NCBI RefSeq assembly: GCF_000721175.1
Contig: NZ_JOEZ01000025.1
Coordinates: forward strand, 32,866-96,865
Direction: 5' to 3'
Length of the DNA stretch: 64,000 bases
DNA from: Streptomyces anulatus
GTDB lineage: Bacteria; Actinomycetota; Actinomycetes; Streptomycetales; Streptomycetaceae
Positions 1-8,680 of this stretch are shown piece after piece. The position numbers and the translations under genes were made by a program. How positions within the stretch are numbered: position 1 is the stretch's first letter; the number at the start of each line of letters is the position of its first letter. The notes below the pieces were generated by a model. That model worked only from the letters and a program-made list of their open reading frames with translations. It had not been told where the DNA came from and did not search any database.

Positions 1-1
1 C

Positions 2-157
2 GGCGGCGTGATCATCGGCGACGTCCCCTCGTACCGCGCCGACCAGATGCCGTACGGCGGCGCCAAGCAGTCCGGTGTCGGCCGCGAGGGCGTGCGCTAC
101 GCCATGGACGACTACACCTACGAGCGCGTCCTGGTCCTCACGGGCCTCGCCCTGTAA
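2..157 (+). CDS. Aldehyde dehydrogenase, C-terminal end (partial)
   Basis: Only the last 51 codons lie in the window; the gene starts upstream. The peptide contains [15 protein letters not shown] followed by [14 protein letters not shown], the typical C-terminal stretch of NAD(P)-dependent aldehyde dehydrogenases that helps form the oligomer interface and substrate tunnel. The catalytic Cys and Glu would be upstream, so substrate cannot be judged; the GREGVRYAM wording is common in succinate-semialdehyde-type and related enzymes. A perfect 17-bp hairpin terminator follows after about 60 bases. The family call is firm; the substrate is unknown. Confidence 0.9.
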   Translation, partial: GGVIIGDVPSYRADQMPYGGAKQSGVGREGVRYAMDDYTYERVLVLTGLAL

Positions 158-216
158 CACCCCGGACGACCCCACCCGTGCCCCCGCCTGGACAGCGGGC
201 GCGGGCGGGGCGCGCG

Positions 217-253
217 ACGGACGGCCCGAACCCACGGGGTTCGGGCCGTCCGT
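217..253. terminator. Strong hairpin terminator
   Basis: A perfect 17-bp inverted repeat (217-233 with 237-253) encloses a 3-base loop. It lies between the plus-strand aldehyde dehydrogenase gene and the converging minus-strand small membrane protein gene, so it probably stops transcription from both sides. As in most Streptomyces terminators there is no long T tract. Confidence 0.85.
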
Positions 254-257
254 GTGT

Positions 258-286
258 CCGTGCGCGGGGGCTGGTGCGGGTGCCGA
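258..286 (+). repeat. 29-bp direct repeat, copy 1
   Basis: These 29 bases recur exactly at 814-842. The two copies sit on either side of the small membrane protein gene at 327-653. Confidence 0.85.
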
Positions 287-326
287 TCAGCGGGCGGCCC
301 TCGGTCCGGGCCCCGCGTCGCCACTC

Positions 327-653
327 TCAGCTGTGCGCCGCGACGTAGACCACGAATGCGCCGGGGACCGCGAGCATGGCGGTCAGGTGGACCATGGCGG
401 TGCGCGGCATCCGGAGCCCGGCGGCGATCAGGAGGCCGGCGGCGAGCCACACGCCCCAGATCGTCTGTGCGGTGTCCTGAGCCCGCTGCGCATCCGCTTG
501 CTCCGCGGCGTTCGGGGCCCCGAACGTGATCCCGGACACGATCGTCATCCACAGCAGGAGGCCGGACAGGATCAGGTCCCCGACGGCGACCAGGATCGCC
601 ACCGGCCCGTCGTACTCCTTCGTCCAGCCCCACAGGCCGGTGCTCGCGCTCAT
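327..653 (-). CDS. Small multi-pass membrane protein, unknown function
   Basis: About 108 residues with three or four hydrophobic segments (an early stretch around GPVAILVAVGDLILSGLLLW, a central one around IWGVWLAAGLLIAAGL and a terminal one around LTAMLAVPGAFVVYVAA), joined by a short acidic loop (AAEQADAQRAQD). It is presumably an inner membrane protein. I chose the ATG that begins MSASTGLWGW because a G-rich CGGGG lies just before it; an earlier ATG at 689 would add twelve non-hydrophobic residues and has no ribosome binding site. I do not recognise the family. It stands alone, converging on the aldehyde dehydrogenase gene, and is flanked by two exact 29-bp repeats. Confidence 0.6.
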   Translation of the reverse strand: MSASTGLWGWTKEYDGPVAILVAVGDLILSGLLLWMTIVSGITFGAPNAAEQADAQRAQDTAQTIWGVWLAAGLLIAAGLRMPRTAMVHLTAMLAVPGAFVVYVAAHS

Positions 654-813
654 CGCCCCGAGGCTGCCGCGTGACACGGCCAGGCGCATGAGTATCCGTA
701 CTCAGCAGGAATGCCGGCCGGGGCGGCGGCGCCCCCGCTCCACGACCCGATGCCGCTTCACCCGGGCGGGACCGGCCGGCGGCGACCGGCTGAAGGGAAC
801 CGGCGCTCACTTC

Positions 814-842
814 CCGTGCGCGGGGGCTGGTGCGGGTGCCGA
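814..842 (+). repeat. 29-bp direct repeat, copy 2
   Basis: Exact second copy of the sequence at 258-286. Directly after it a 15-bp unit (GCGGGTGCCGAACCC) occurs twice, at 832-846 and 849-863. The second unit runs up to the upstream region of the acyl-CoA dehydrogenase gene. Confidence 0.85.
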
Positions 843-968
843 ACCCTTGCGGGTGCCGAACCCCGGGTACAGGGGTTACATACGGACCAGTAAGCAGCGA
901 CTAGCAGTCCGTGCGTCCAGGTCCAGGTCTCCCCCCGGCCGGCGACGCGCGGCGAGGTGAGGTCCCTC

Positions 969-2924
969 ATGTCCGCACCACACAACGCCCCCCGGGTCCC
1001 CAACGCCCCCAAGGTCACCGAGCGCGAAGCGCGACGGGTCGCCGAGGCGGCCCGGGAGCAGGACTGGCGCAAGCCCAGCTTCGCCAGGGAGCTGTTCCTG
1101 GGGCGCTTCCGGCTCGACCTGATCCATCCGCACCCCCTGCCGCCGCCCGACGACATCCGGCGCGGCGAGGAGTTCCTGGCGCGGCTGCGGGCGTTCTGCG
1201 AGACGCGTGTCGACAGTGTGCGGATCGAGCGCGAGGCGAGGATCCCCGACGAGGTGATCGCCGGACTCAAGGAGCTCGGCGCCCTCGGGATGAAGATCGA
1301 GACGAAGTACGGCGGGCTCGGCCTCACCCAGGTGTACTACAACAAGGCGCTCGCTCTCGTCGGCTCCGCCAGCCCCGCGATCGGCGCGCTGCTCTCCGCG
1401 CATCAGTCGATCGGCGTACCGCAGCCCCTGAAGATCTTCGGCACCCAGGAGCAGAAGGACGTCTTCCTGCCCCGGCTGGCCACCACCGACATCTCCGCCT
1501 TCCTGCTGACCGAGCCCGACGTCGGCTCCGACCCGGCCCGCCTCGCCACCACCGCGGTGCCCGACGGGCCGGACTACGTCCTCGACGGCGTGAAGCTCTG
1601 GACCACCAACGGCGTCGTCGCCGACCTCCTGGTCGTCATGGCCCGGGTCCCCGCCTCCGAGGGCCATCCCGGCGGCATCTCCGCGTTCGTCGTCGAGGCC
1701 GACGCCCCCGGCGTCACCGTCGAGCACCGCAACGCCTTCATGGGCCTGCGAGGCATCGAGAACGGCGTCACCCGCTTCCACGGCGTCCGGGTCCCCGGCG
1801 CCTGCCGGATCGGGCCCGAGGGGGCCGGGCTGAAGATCGCCCTGACCACGCTCAACACCGGCCGCCTCTCGTTGCCCGCGATGTGCGTGGGCGTGGGCAA
1901 GTGGTCCTTGAAGATCGCCCGCGAGTGGTCCGCCGCACGGGAGCAGTGGGGCCGGCCCGTCGCCAAGCACGAAGCGGTCGGCGCGAAGATCTCCTTCATC
2001 GCGGCCACCACCTTCGCCCTGGAGGCCATCGTCGACCTCTCCTCCCAGATGGCCGACGAGGACCGCAACGACATCCGTATCGAGGCCGCCCTCGCCAAGC
2101 TGTACGGCTCCGAGACGGGCTGGCTGATCGCCGACGAACTGGTCCAGATCCGCGGCGGCCGCGGCTTCGAGACCGCCGAGTCGCTGGCCGCCCGCGGCGA
2201 ACGCGCCGTGCCCGCCGAGCAGATGCTCCGGGACATGCGGATCAACCGGATCTTCGAGGGCTCCACCGAGATCATGCACCTGCTGATCGCCCGCGAGGCC
2301 GTCGACGCCCACCTCAAGGTCGCAGGTGACATCATCGACCCCGACAAGCCGCTCTCCGCCAAGGCGAAGGCGGGCGCGAACGCCGCCGGGTTCTACGCCC
2401 GCTGGCTGCCCCGACTGGTCACGGGCGCCGGACAGCTCCCGCGAACCTACGCCGAGTTCCATCCCGCCGGCCACCGCGACCTCTCCGGGCACCTCCGCTA
2501 CGTCGAACGGTCGTCGCGCAGACTCGCCCGCTCGACCTTCTACGCCATGTCCCGCTGGCAGGGGCGGATGGAGACCAAGCAGGGCTTCCTCGGCCGGATC
2601 GTCGACATCGGCGCGGAACTCTTCGCGATGAGCGCCGCCTGTGTCCGCGCCGAGCACCTGCGCGGGACGGGGAAGCACGGCCGTGAGGCCTACCAGCTCG
2701 CGGACGCCTTCTGCCACCAGGCCCGCGTCCGGGTCGAGGCGCTGTTCACCCGCCTGTGGTCCAACACCGACGACCTCGACCGACGCGTCGTCGACGGCGT
2801 CCTGTCGGGGACGTACACCTGGCTGGAGGACGGCGTCATCGACCCCAGCGGTGAGGGCCCCTGGATCGCGGACGCCACCCCCGGACCCTCCGTCCGGGAG
2901 AACCAGCACCGACCGGTGCGCTAG
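969..2924 (+). CDS. Acyl-CoA dehydrogenase, long form (about 651 aa)
   Basis: A FAD-dependent acyl-CoA dehydrogenase, which oxidises an acyl-CoA to the 2-enoyl-CoA and passes electrons to ETF, as in fatty acid beta-oxidation. The N-terminal helical domain is followed by the signature AFLLTEPDVGSDPA and the C-terminal FAD/helical domain with IRGGRGFE and RINRIFEGSTEIMH; Glu430 in FEGSTE sits where the catalytic base lies in this family. At about 650 residues it is far longer than the usual 380-400, with an extra alpha-helical C-terminal domain as in VLCAD-like enzymes. The ATG at 969 is preferred over the GTG at 957 because GAGGTGAGG ends about six bases before it. It appears monocistronic: a hairpin follows. 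TTAC-N10-GTAA at about 876-893 could be a TetR-type operator, which is a guess. Confidence 0.93.
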   Translation: MSAPHNAPRVPNAPKVTEREARRVAEAAREQDWRKPSFARELFLGRFRLDLIHPHPLPPPDDIRRGEEFLARLRAFCETRVDSVRIEREARIPDEVIAGLKELGALGMKIETKYGGLGLTQVYYNKALALVGSASPAIGALLSAHQSIGVPQPLKIFGTQEQKDVFLPRLATTDISAFLLTEPDVGSDPARLATTAVPDGPDYVLDGVKLWTTNGVVADLLVVMARVPASEGHPGGISAFVVEADAPGVTVEHRNAFMGLRGIENGVTRFHGVRVPGACRIGPEGAGLKIALTTLNTGRLSLPAMCVGVGKWSLKIAREWSAAREQWGRPVAKHEAVGAKISFIAATTFALEAIVDLSSQMADEDRNDIRIEAALAKLYGSETGWLIADELVQIRGGRGFETAESLAARGERAVPAEQMLRDMRINRIFEGSTEIMHLLIAREAVDAHLKVAGDIIDPDKPLSAKAKAGANAAGFYARWLPRLVTGAGQLPRTYAEFHPAGHRDLSGHLRYVERSSRRLARSTFYAMSRWQGRMETKQGFLGRIVDIGAELFAMSAACVRAEHLRGTGKHGREAYQLADAFCHQARVRVEALFTRLWSNTDDLDRRVVDGVLSGTYTWLEDGVIDPSGEGPWIADATPGPSVRENQHRPVR

Positions 2925-2985
2925 AGGGTGTCCCGGCACAGAGCCGTACGGGGTACGTGACCGCCTCCACGCACCGGACGGGGCC

Positions 2986-3008
2986 GGGCCGCGGGGAATC
3001 CGCGGCCC
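2986..3008. terminator. Hairpin terminator after acyl-CoA dehydrogenase
   Basis: GGGCCGCGG and CCGCGGCCC form a perfect 9-bp stem with a 5-base loop, 62 bases after the stop codon and before dxr. Confidence 0.6.
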
Positions 3009-3081
3009 GCGCGGGCGTTGAACGCGCGGCCCACCGGGACGCGCTGTCCTCGCCCACAGCCGGAGCGGCAACAATGGGGGC

Positions 3082-4335
3082 ATGAGCGAAAGCCCCGCCC
3101 CCCTCGCCGATCCGCATCTCGTCTTCGACGCCGCGGACGGCCGCCGGGATCTCGTGATCCTCGGCTCCACCGGGTCCATCGGCACCCAGGCCATCGACCT
3201 GGTCCTGCGCAACCCCGACCGCTTTCGGGTCACCGCGCTCTCGGCCGCCGGCGGCCGGGTCGCGCTGCTGGCCGAGCAGGCCCGCCGGCTGCGGGCCGAC
3301 ACGGTCGCCGTCGCCGCCGAGGACGCGGTCCCCGCGCTGCGCGAGGCGCTGCGCGCGCAGTACGGCGCCGGCGAGCCGCTCCCGGAGATCCTGGCCGGAC
3401 CCGACGCGGCCACCACCCTCGCCGCGAGCGCCTGCCACACCGTGCTCAACGGCATCACCGGCTCCATCGGGCTCGCCCCCACGCTGGCCGCGCTGAAGGC
3501 GGGCCGCACACTCGCCCTCGCCAACAAGGAGTCGCTGATCGTCGGCGGCCCGCTGGTGAAGGCGCTCGCCGCCCCCGGCCAGATCATCCCGGTCGACTCC
3601 GAGCACGCCGCGCTCTTCCAGGCGCTGGCCGCGGGCACCCGCGCGGACGTCCGCAAGCTGATCGTCACCGCCTCCGGCGGACCCTTCCGGGGCCGTACAC
3701 GCGCCGAACTGGCCGACGTCACCCGGGAGCAGGCGCTCGCCCACCCGACCTGGGCGATGGGCCCGGTCATCACCATCAACTCCGCGACCCTGGTCAACAA
3801 GGGCCTGGAGGTCATCGAGGCGCACCTCCTCTACGACATTCCGTTCGACCGGATCGAAGTCGTGGTCCACCCGCAGTCCTACGTGCACTCCATGGTCGAG
3901 TTCAGCGACGGCTCCACGCTCGCCCAGGCCACCCCGCCGGACATGGGCGGGCCCATCGCCATCGGTCTCGGCTGGCCCGAGCGCGTCCCGGACGCCGCCC
4001 CCGCCTTCGACTGGACGAAGGCCTCCAGCTGGGAGTTCTTCCCGCTGGACACGGAGGCCTTCCCGTCGGTCGGTCTCGCCCGGCACGTCGGCGGGCTCGG
4101 CGGCACCGCGCCGGCCGTGTTCAACGCGGCGAACGAGGAATGCGTCGACGCTTTCCTCGCCGGACAGCTGCCCTTCAACGGAATCATGGATACGGTCACG
4201 GCTGTGGTGTCCGAACACGGCACCCCCGCCCCGGGAACCTCGCTCAGCGTCGCGGACGTCCTCGAAGCGGAAACCTGGGCCCGCGCACGGGCCCGGGAAC
4301 TCTCGGCGAAAGCGACAGCGGAGGCGCGCGCATGA
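3082..4335 (+). CDS. dxr: 1-deoxy-D-xylulose 5-phosphate reductoisomerase
   Basis: Catalyses the NADPH-dependent rearrangement and reduction of DXP to MEP, the committed step of the non-mevalonate isoprenoid pathway, in the cytosol. The NADPH-binding loop is [11 protein letters not shown] (about residues 28-38). [21 protein letters not shown] and ASGGPFRG are the metal- and substrate-binding motifs, followed by [21 protein letters not shown] and the [12 protein letters not shown] loop. The 417-residue length is normal apart from a short N-terminal extension. The last four bases overlap the start of the M50 protease gene (ATGA), so the two are translationally coupled. ispG, a later enzyme of the same pathway, lies one gene further on. 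Confidence 0.97.
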   Translation: MSESPAPLADPHLVFDAADGRRDLVILGSTGSIGTQAIDLVLRNPDRFRVTALSAAGGRVALLAEQARRLRADTVAVAAEDAVPALREALRAQYGAGEPLPEILAGPDAATTLAASACHTVLNGITGSIGLAPTLAALKAGRTLALANKESLIVGGPLVKALAAPGQIIPVDSEHAALFQALAAGTRADVRKLIVTASGGPFRGRTRAELADVTREQALAHPTWAMGPVITINSATLVNKGLEVIEAHLLYDIPFDRIEVVVHPQSYVHSMVEFSDGSTLAQATPPDMGGPIAIGLGWPERVPDAAPAFDWTKASSWEFFPLDTEAFPSVGLARHVGGLGGTAPAVFNAANEECVDAFLAGQLPFNGIMDTVTAVVSEHGTPAPGTSLSVADVLEAETWARARARELSAKATAEARA

Positions 4336-5642
4336 GTCTGACCTCGATCCTGCTGACGGTCCTGGGGATCGCCGTCTTCGTCGTGGGCCTGCTCTTCTCC
4401 ATCGCCTGGCACGAGCTGGGTCACCTCTCCACGGCCAAGATGTTCGGCATCCGGGTGCCGCAGTACATGGTCGGCTTCGGTCCGACGCTCTGGTCGAGGA
4501 AGAAGGGCGACACGGAGTACGGCATCAAGGCCATCCCGGCCGGCGGCTACATCCGCATGATCGGGATGTTCCCGCCGGGACCCGACGGCCGCCTCGAAGC
4601 CCGCTCCACCTCCCCGTGGCGCGGCATGATCGAGGACGCCCGCTCCGCCGCCTTCGAGGAGCTGGAGCCGGGCGACGAGAAGCGGCTCTTCTACACGCGC
4701 AAGCCGTGGAAGCGCGTCATCGTGATGTTCGCGGGCCCCTTCATGAACCTGATCCTCGCGGTCGCCATCTTCATGGGCGTCGCGATGACCTTCGGCTTCC
4801 AGACCCAGACCACCGAGGTCGGCGGCGTCCAGCAGTGCGTGATCTCGCAGAGCGAGAAGCGCCAGACCTGCAAGCCCGGTGACGACGCCTCGCCCGCCAA
4901 GGCCGCCGGGCTCCGGGAGGGCGACAAGATCGTCGCCTTCGCCGGTACGAAGGTCGACGACTGGGCGACGCTCTCGGACCGCATCCGCGAGACCATCGGC
5001 CCCGCCACCATCGTCGTCGAACGCGACGGCAAGGAAGTCACGCTCAACGCGGTCCTGCGCGAGAACGAGGTCGCCAAGAAGGACAGCAAGGGCGAGGTCA
5101 TCCCGAAGGAGTTCGTCAAGGCGGGCTACCTCGGCTTCGCCGCGCAGACCGAGATCGTGCCGCTCGGCTTCGGCGACTCCGTCGTCCGCATGGGTGACAT
5201 GATCGAGAACGGCGTCGACTCGATCATCGCGCTGCCGTCCAAGATCCCGGCCCTCTGGGACGCCGCCTTCAGCGACGGCGAACGCGCCGACGACTCGCCG
5301 GTCGGCGTGGTGGGCGCGGCCCGGATCGGCGGCGAGGTGATGAACCTCGACATCCCGGCGCAGAACCAGGTCGCGATGATGCTGTTCCTGCTCGCGGGCT
5401 TCAACCTCTCGCTGTTCCTGTTCAACATGCTGCCGCTGCTCCCACTGGACGGCGGGCACATCGCGGGCGCGCTCTGGGAGTCCCTGCGGCGCAATCTGGC
5501 CAGGGTCTTCCGGCGCCCCGACCCGGGGCCGTTCGACGTGGCCCGGCTGATGCCGGTCGCCTATGTTGTCGCCGGACTCTTCATCTGCTTCACGCTGCTG
5601 GTCCTGGTGGCCGACATCGTGAACCCCGTCAAGATCACCTGA
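4332..5642 (+). CDS. M50 site-2 type membrane metalloprotease (RseP/Rip1-like)
   Basis: An intramembrane zinc protease of about 436 residues, of the type that cleaves anti-sigma factors and other membrane proteins within the bilayer. The first transmembrane helix carries the zinc motif HELGH (His27-Glu28-His31). A transmembrane segment follows around [15 protein letters not shown], then a PDZ domain ([20 protein letters not shown]), and the C-terminal part has the third metal ligand in LPLDGGH (about residue 372). It starts with an ATG overlapping the dxr stop and has GGAGGCG upstream. Clustering of this family with dxr is common in actinobacteria and many other bacteria; the substrates cannot be read from the sequence. 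Confidence 0.95.
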   Translation: MSLTSILLTVLGIAVFVVGLLFSIAWHELGHLSTAKMFGIRVPQYMVGFGPTLWSRKKGDTEYGIKAIPAGGYIRMIGMFPPGPDGRLEARSTSPWRGMIEDARSAAFEELEPGDEKRLFYTRKPWKRVIVMFAGPFMNLILAVAIFMGVAMTFGFQTQTTEVGGVQQCVISQSEKRQTCKPGDDASPAKAAGLREGDKIVAFAGTKVDDWATLSDRIRETIGPATIVVERDGKEVTLNAVLRENEVAKKDSKGEVIPKEFVKAGYLGFAAQTEIVPLGFGDSVVRMGDMIENGVDSIIALPSKIPALWDAAFSDGERADDSPVGVVGAARIGGEVMNLDIPAQNQVAMMLFLLAGFNLSLFLFNMLPLLPLDGGHIAGALWESLRRNLARVFRRPDPGPFDVARLMPVAYVVAGLFICFTLLVLVADIVNPVKIT

Positions 5643-5664
5643 TCGCCGCTCCCGTCCCACAGGT

Positions 5665-5697
5665 AGCGGCCGGGCACACGCGCTGTGTCCGGCCGCT
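5665..5697. terminator. Hairpin terminator after the M50 protease gene
   Basis: A 14-bp stem (one G-U pair) with loop CGCGC, 22 bases after the stop. It suggests that ispG, 118 bases further on, has its own promoter. Confidence 0.7.
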
Positions 5698-5814
5698 CAC
5701 CAACGGGCGGACTTGTCGACACGGTGCGTCCGTCCCGGTTCCGGTGCCGTAACCTCGAAGCCTGGAGCCCGCCGACATCGGGACCTTGATCCACACCTTG
5801 GGGATGCACAGCGC

Positions 5815-6972
5815 ATGACTGCGATTTCTCTCGGAATGCCGGCCGTTCCGACCAAGCTCGCCGACCGACGGGTCAGCCGACAGATCCAGGTCGGCACGGT
5901 CGCGGTCGGCGGCGACGCGCCCGTTTCCGTGCAGTCGATGACGACGACGCGTACGTCGGACATCGGCGCCACGCTCCAGCAGATCGCCGAGCTGACGGCG
6001 TCCGGCTGCCAGATCGTCCGGGTCGCGTGCCCGACGCAGGACGACGCCGACGCGCTGGCCACGATCGCCCGGAAGTCGCAGATCCCGGTGATCGCCGACA
6101 TCCACTTCCAGCCGAAGTACGTCTTCGCCGCGATCGACGCGGGCTGCGCGGCGGTCCGGGTGAACCCGGGAAACATCAAGCAGTTCGACGACAAGGTCAA
6201 GGAGATCGCGAAGGCGGCCTCCGAGACCCGCACGCCGATCCGGATCGGCGTCAACGCCGGCTCCCTGGACGCGCGGCTCCTGAAGAAGTACGGCAAGGCG
6301 ACCCCCGAGGCCCTGGTCGAGTCGGCCCTCTGGGAGGCGTCCCTCTTCGAGGAGCACGGCTTCGGCGACATCAAGATCTCGGTCAAGCACAACGACCCGG
6401 TCGTCATGGTCAACGCCTACCGCCAGCTCGCCGCCCAGAGCGACTACCCGCTGCACCTCGGCGTCACCGAGGCCGGACCGGCGTTCCAGGGCACCATCAA
6501 GTCGGCCGTCGCGTTCGGCGCCCTGCTCTCCGAGGGCATCGGCGACACCATCCGCGTCTCCCTCTCGGCCCCGCCGGCCGAGGAGGTCAAGGTCGGCCTC
6601 CAGATCCTGGAGGCGCTGAACCTCAAGCAGCGCCGCCTGGAGATCGTCTCCTGCCCGTCCTGCGGCCGCGCCCAGGTCGACGTCTACAAGCTCGCCGACC
6701 AGGTCAGCGCCGGCCTGGAGGGCATGGAGGTCCCGCTCCGCGTGGCGGTCATGGGCTGCGTCGTCAACGGCCCGGGCGAGGCCCGCGAGGCCGACCTCGG
6801 CGTCGCCTCCGGCAACGGCAAGGGCCAGATCTTCGTGAAGGGCGAGGTCATCAAGACCGTCCCCGAGTCGAAGATCGTCGAGACCCTCATCGAAGAGGCC
6901 ATGAAGATCGCCGAACAGATGGAGAAGGACGGCATCCCGTCCGGCGAGCCCGAGGTCTCCATCAGCGGCTGA
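5815..6972 (+). CDS. ispG: 4-hydroxy-3-methylbut-2-enyl diphosphate synthase (flavodoxin-type electron donor)
   Basis: Converts MEcPP to HMBPP in the MEP isoprenoid pathway with a [4Fe-4S] cluster. The N-terminal TIM-barrel begins around [14 protein letters not shown] and includes [10 protein letters not shown] and VRVNPGN. The C-terminal cluster domain has Cys280 and Cys283 (SCPSCGR) and Cys315 ([10 protein letters not shown]), with Glu322 as the usual fourth ligand. The 385-residue length is normal. The ATG with a GGGG stretch about ten bases upstream is the first sensible start. It lies downstream of dxr and the M50 protease but behind a terminator hairpin, and is followed by its own strong hairpin. 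Confidence 0.97.
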   Translation: MTAISLGMPAVPTKLADRRVSRQIQVGTVAVGGDAPVSVQSMTTTRTSDIGATLQQIAELTASGCQIVRVACPTQDDADALATIARKSQIPVIADIHFQPKYVFAAIDAGCAAVRVNPGNIKQFDDKVKEIAKAASETRTPIRIGVNAGSLDARLLKKYGKATPEALVESALWEASLFEEHGFGDIKISVKHNDPVVMVNAYRQLAAQSDYPLHLGVTEAGPAFQGTIKSAVAFGALLSEGIGDTIRVSLSAPPAEEVKVGLQILEALNLKQRRLEIVSCPSCGRAQVDVYKLADQVSAGLEGMEVPLRVAVMGCVVNGPGEAREADLGVASGNGKGQIFVKGEVIKTVPESKIVETLIEEAMKIAEQMEKDGIPSGEPEVSISG

Positions 6973-6993
6973 CCCGCGCCCTCCAACGCTTCT

Positions 6994-7030
6994 CGCCGCC
7001 CCGCCGGGCCCCGTGCCCGGCGGGGCGGCG
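6994..7030. terminator. Hairpin terminator after ispG
   Basis: A perfect 15-bp GC stem (6994-7008 with 7016-7030) and a 7-base loop directly downstream of ispG. Confidence 0.85.
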
Positions 7031-7125
7031 GCATGTCCGGAGGCCGGCTCCCGGACTGGAGCGGCGTTCGAGGGCCGTGTTGGGTACAGTGCGGAAATCA
7101 GCAGACCGTATGGTGAGGCCCCCTC

Positions 7126-7971
7126 GTGTTGACGCAGACCACCACCCGGGTCCTCGAACCCAGCGACCTCGGCGCCGCACTCGCCATCCTGGAGAGCGAG
7201 CCCGTGGCCAACGCCTTTGTGACGTCCCGCGTGCAGATCGCGGGACTCGACCCCTGGCGCCTCGGCGGCGAGATGTGGGGCTGGTACGCCGACGGCAGGC
7301 TCCGCTCCCTGTGCTACTCCGGCGCCAACCTCGTCCCCATCTGCGCCGGACCCGAGGCCGTCCGCGCCTTCGCCGACCGGGCCCGCCGGGCCGGCCGCCG
7401 CTGCTCCTCCATCGTCGGCCCCGCCGAACCCACCACCCAGCTGTGGCGGCTCCTCGAACCCAGCTGGGGACCCGCCCGCGAGGTCCGCGGCAACCAGCCC
7501 CTCATGGTCACCGAGAGCCTCTCCGCCGACGTCACGCCCGACCCGCTCGTCCGCCGCATCCGCAAGGACGAGACCGAGATCCTGATGCCGGCCTGCGTGG
7601 CGATGTTCACCGAGGAGGTCGGCATCTCGCCGCTCGCCGGCGACGGCGGACTCCTCTACCAGGCCCGCGTCGCCGAACTCATCGGCACCGGCCGCTCCTT
7701 CGCCCGCATCGACGACGGCAAGGTCGTCTTCAAGGCGGAGATCGGCGCGGCCACCACCCAGGCCTGCCAGATCCAGGGCGTCTGGGTCGCCCCCGAACAC
7801 CGCGGCAAGGGCCTCTCCGAAGCGGGCATGGCCGCCGTCCTGCGCTACGCCCTGGCCGACGTCGCCCCCGTCGTCAGCCTTTACGTGAACGACTACAACA
7901 CCCCCGCCCGCAAGGCCTACCGCCGTGTCGGCTTCCGCGAGGTCGGCGCGTTCATGAGCGTCCTGTTCTGA
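7126..7971 (+). CDS. GNAT-family N-acetyltransferase with N-terminal DUF4081-like domain
   Basis: A 281-residue protein. The C-terminal half is a GNAT fold: IQGVWVAPEHRGKGLSEAGM (about residues 218-237) holds the acetyl-CoA pyrophosphate loop R-G-K-G, and VSLYVNDYNTPARKAYRRVGF is the closing beta4-alpha4 segment. The N-terminal half (LEPSDLGAALAILESEPVANAFVTSRV onwards) resembles the DUF4081 domain found in front of GNAT domains in actinobacteria. The acceptor substrate is unknown. The GTG start has GGTGAGG about ten bases upstream. TACAGT at 7085-7090 could be a -10 box, but no good -35 was seen. Confidence 0.88.
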   Translation: MLTQTTTRVLEPSDLGAALAILESEPVANAFVTSRVQIAGLDPWRLGGEMWGWYADGRLRSLCYSGANLVPICAGPEAVRAFADRARRAGRRCSSIVGPAEPTTQLWRLLEPSWGPAREVRGNQPLMVTESLSADVTPDPLVRRIRKDETEILMPACVAMFTEEVGISPLAGDGGLLYQARVAELIGTGRSFARIDDGKVVFKAEIGAATTQACQIQGVWVAPEHRGKGLSEAGMAAVLRYALADVAPVVSLYVNDYNTPARKAYRRVGFREVGAFMSVLF

Positions 7972-8004
7972 GCCGTCTCCCGCACGGGCGCCCCGATCTC
8001 GCGG

Positions 8005-8033
8005 TTCTGACCGCCCGCCCCGGCCAGTAGGGT
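8005..8033 (+). promoter_or_regulatory. Candidate promoter giving a leaderless GNAT mRNA
   Basis: TTCTGA (8005-8010) and TAGGGT (8028-8033) are 17 bases apart. The ATG of the next gene begins seven bases after the -10 hexamer, about where transcription should start, and no ribosome binding site is seen. Leaderless transcripts are common in Streptomyces. Confidence 0.4.
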
Positions 8034-8039
8034 TCCCGC

Positions 8040-8606
8040 ATGGCAGCAGTCCCCGGAGAAGGCCCCGCAGCACCCGACGTCGAGATCGGCCCCGTCGACC
8101 TGGCCGCCCGCGTCGACGAAGCCCTGCACGTCCAGGCGGCCGCCTTCGGACTGAGCCAGGACGAGATCGACGTACGCCGCCACATCGTCCTCAGGCACCT
8201 GGAACACCCCCACGCCCGCGCACTCGGCGCCCTCGCCCCCGACGGACGGCTCGTCGGCTTCGTCTACGGGCTGCCCAACGACCGCGCCCAGTGGTGGTCC
8301 ACCGTCGTCGAGCCCTATCTGCGGGCCACCGGCTCCGACGGCTGGCTCGACGACTCCTTCGTCATCACCGAACTCCACGTCCACCCGGACCACCAGCAGC
8401 GCGGCATCGGCCGCACCCTGATCACCACCATCACCGACGCCGTCGGCCACCCCCGGTCGATCCTCTCGGCGATCGACGAGGACAGCCCGGCCCGCACCCT
8501 GTACCACTCGCTGGGCTACCGCGACCTGGCCCGCCAGGTCGTCTTCCCGAGCGCCCCGCAGCCGTACGCGGTCATGGGCGCGCCCCTGCCGCTGCTGCGC
8601 CCCTGA
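8040..8606 (+). CDS. GNAT-family N-acetyltransferase
   Basis: A 188-residue single-domain acetyltransferase. The core is VITELHVHPDHQQRGIGRTLITTI (about residues 101-124), with the Q-x-x-G-I-G acetyl-CoA loop, and the end is SPARTLYHSLGYRDLARQVVF. The acceptor is unknown. It is only loosely similar to the preceding GNAT gene and lies 68 bases after it, probably with its own promoter (TAGGGT just before the ATG). proS starts 74 bases downstream with a good ribosome binding site. Confidence 0.88.
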   Translation: MAAVPGEGPAAPDVEIGPVDLAARVDEALHVQAAAFGLSQDEIDVRRHIVLRHLEHPHARALGALAPDGRLVGFVYGLPNDRAQWWSTVVEPYLRATGSDGWLDDSFVITELHVHPDHQQRGIGRTLITTITDAVGHPRSILSAIDEDSPARTLYHSLGYRDLARQVVFPSAPQPYAVMGAPLPLLRP

Positions 8607-8680
8607 GCCGAATGGATTTCCGCCTGCCCGCACCGCCCGGCTAACCTCGGGCTCACCACCCTTGCGAGCAGGAGTTCATC

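Noticed and set aside
876..3815. A 979-codon open frame on the minus strand
   Set aside because: It runs antisense to the acyl-CoA dehydrogenase and dxr genes and shows only low-complexity Gly/Ala/Arg/Asp composition.
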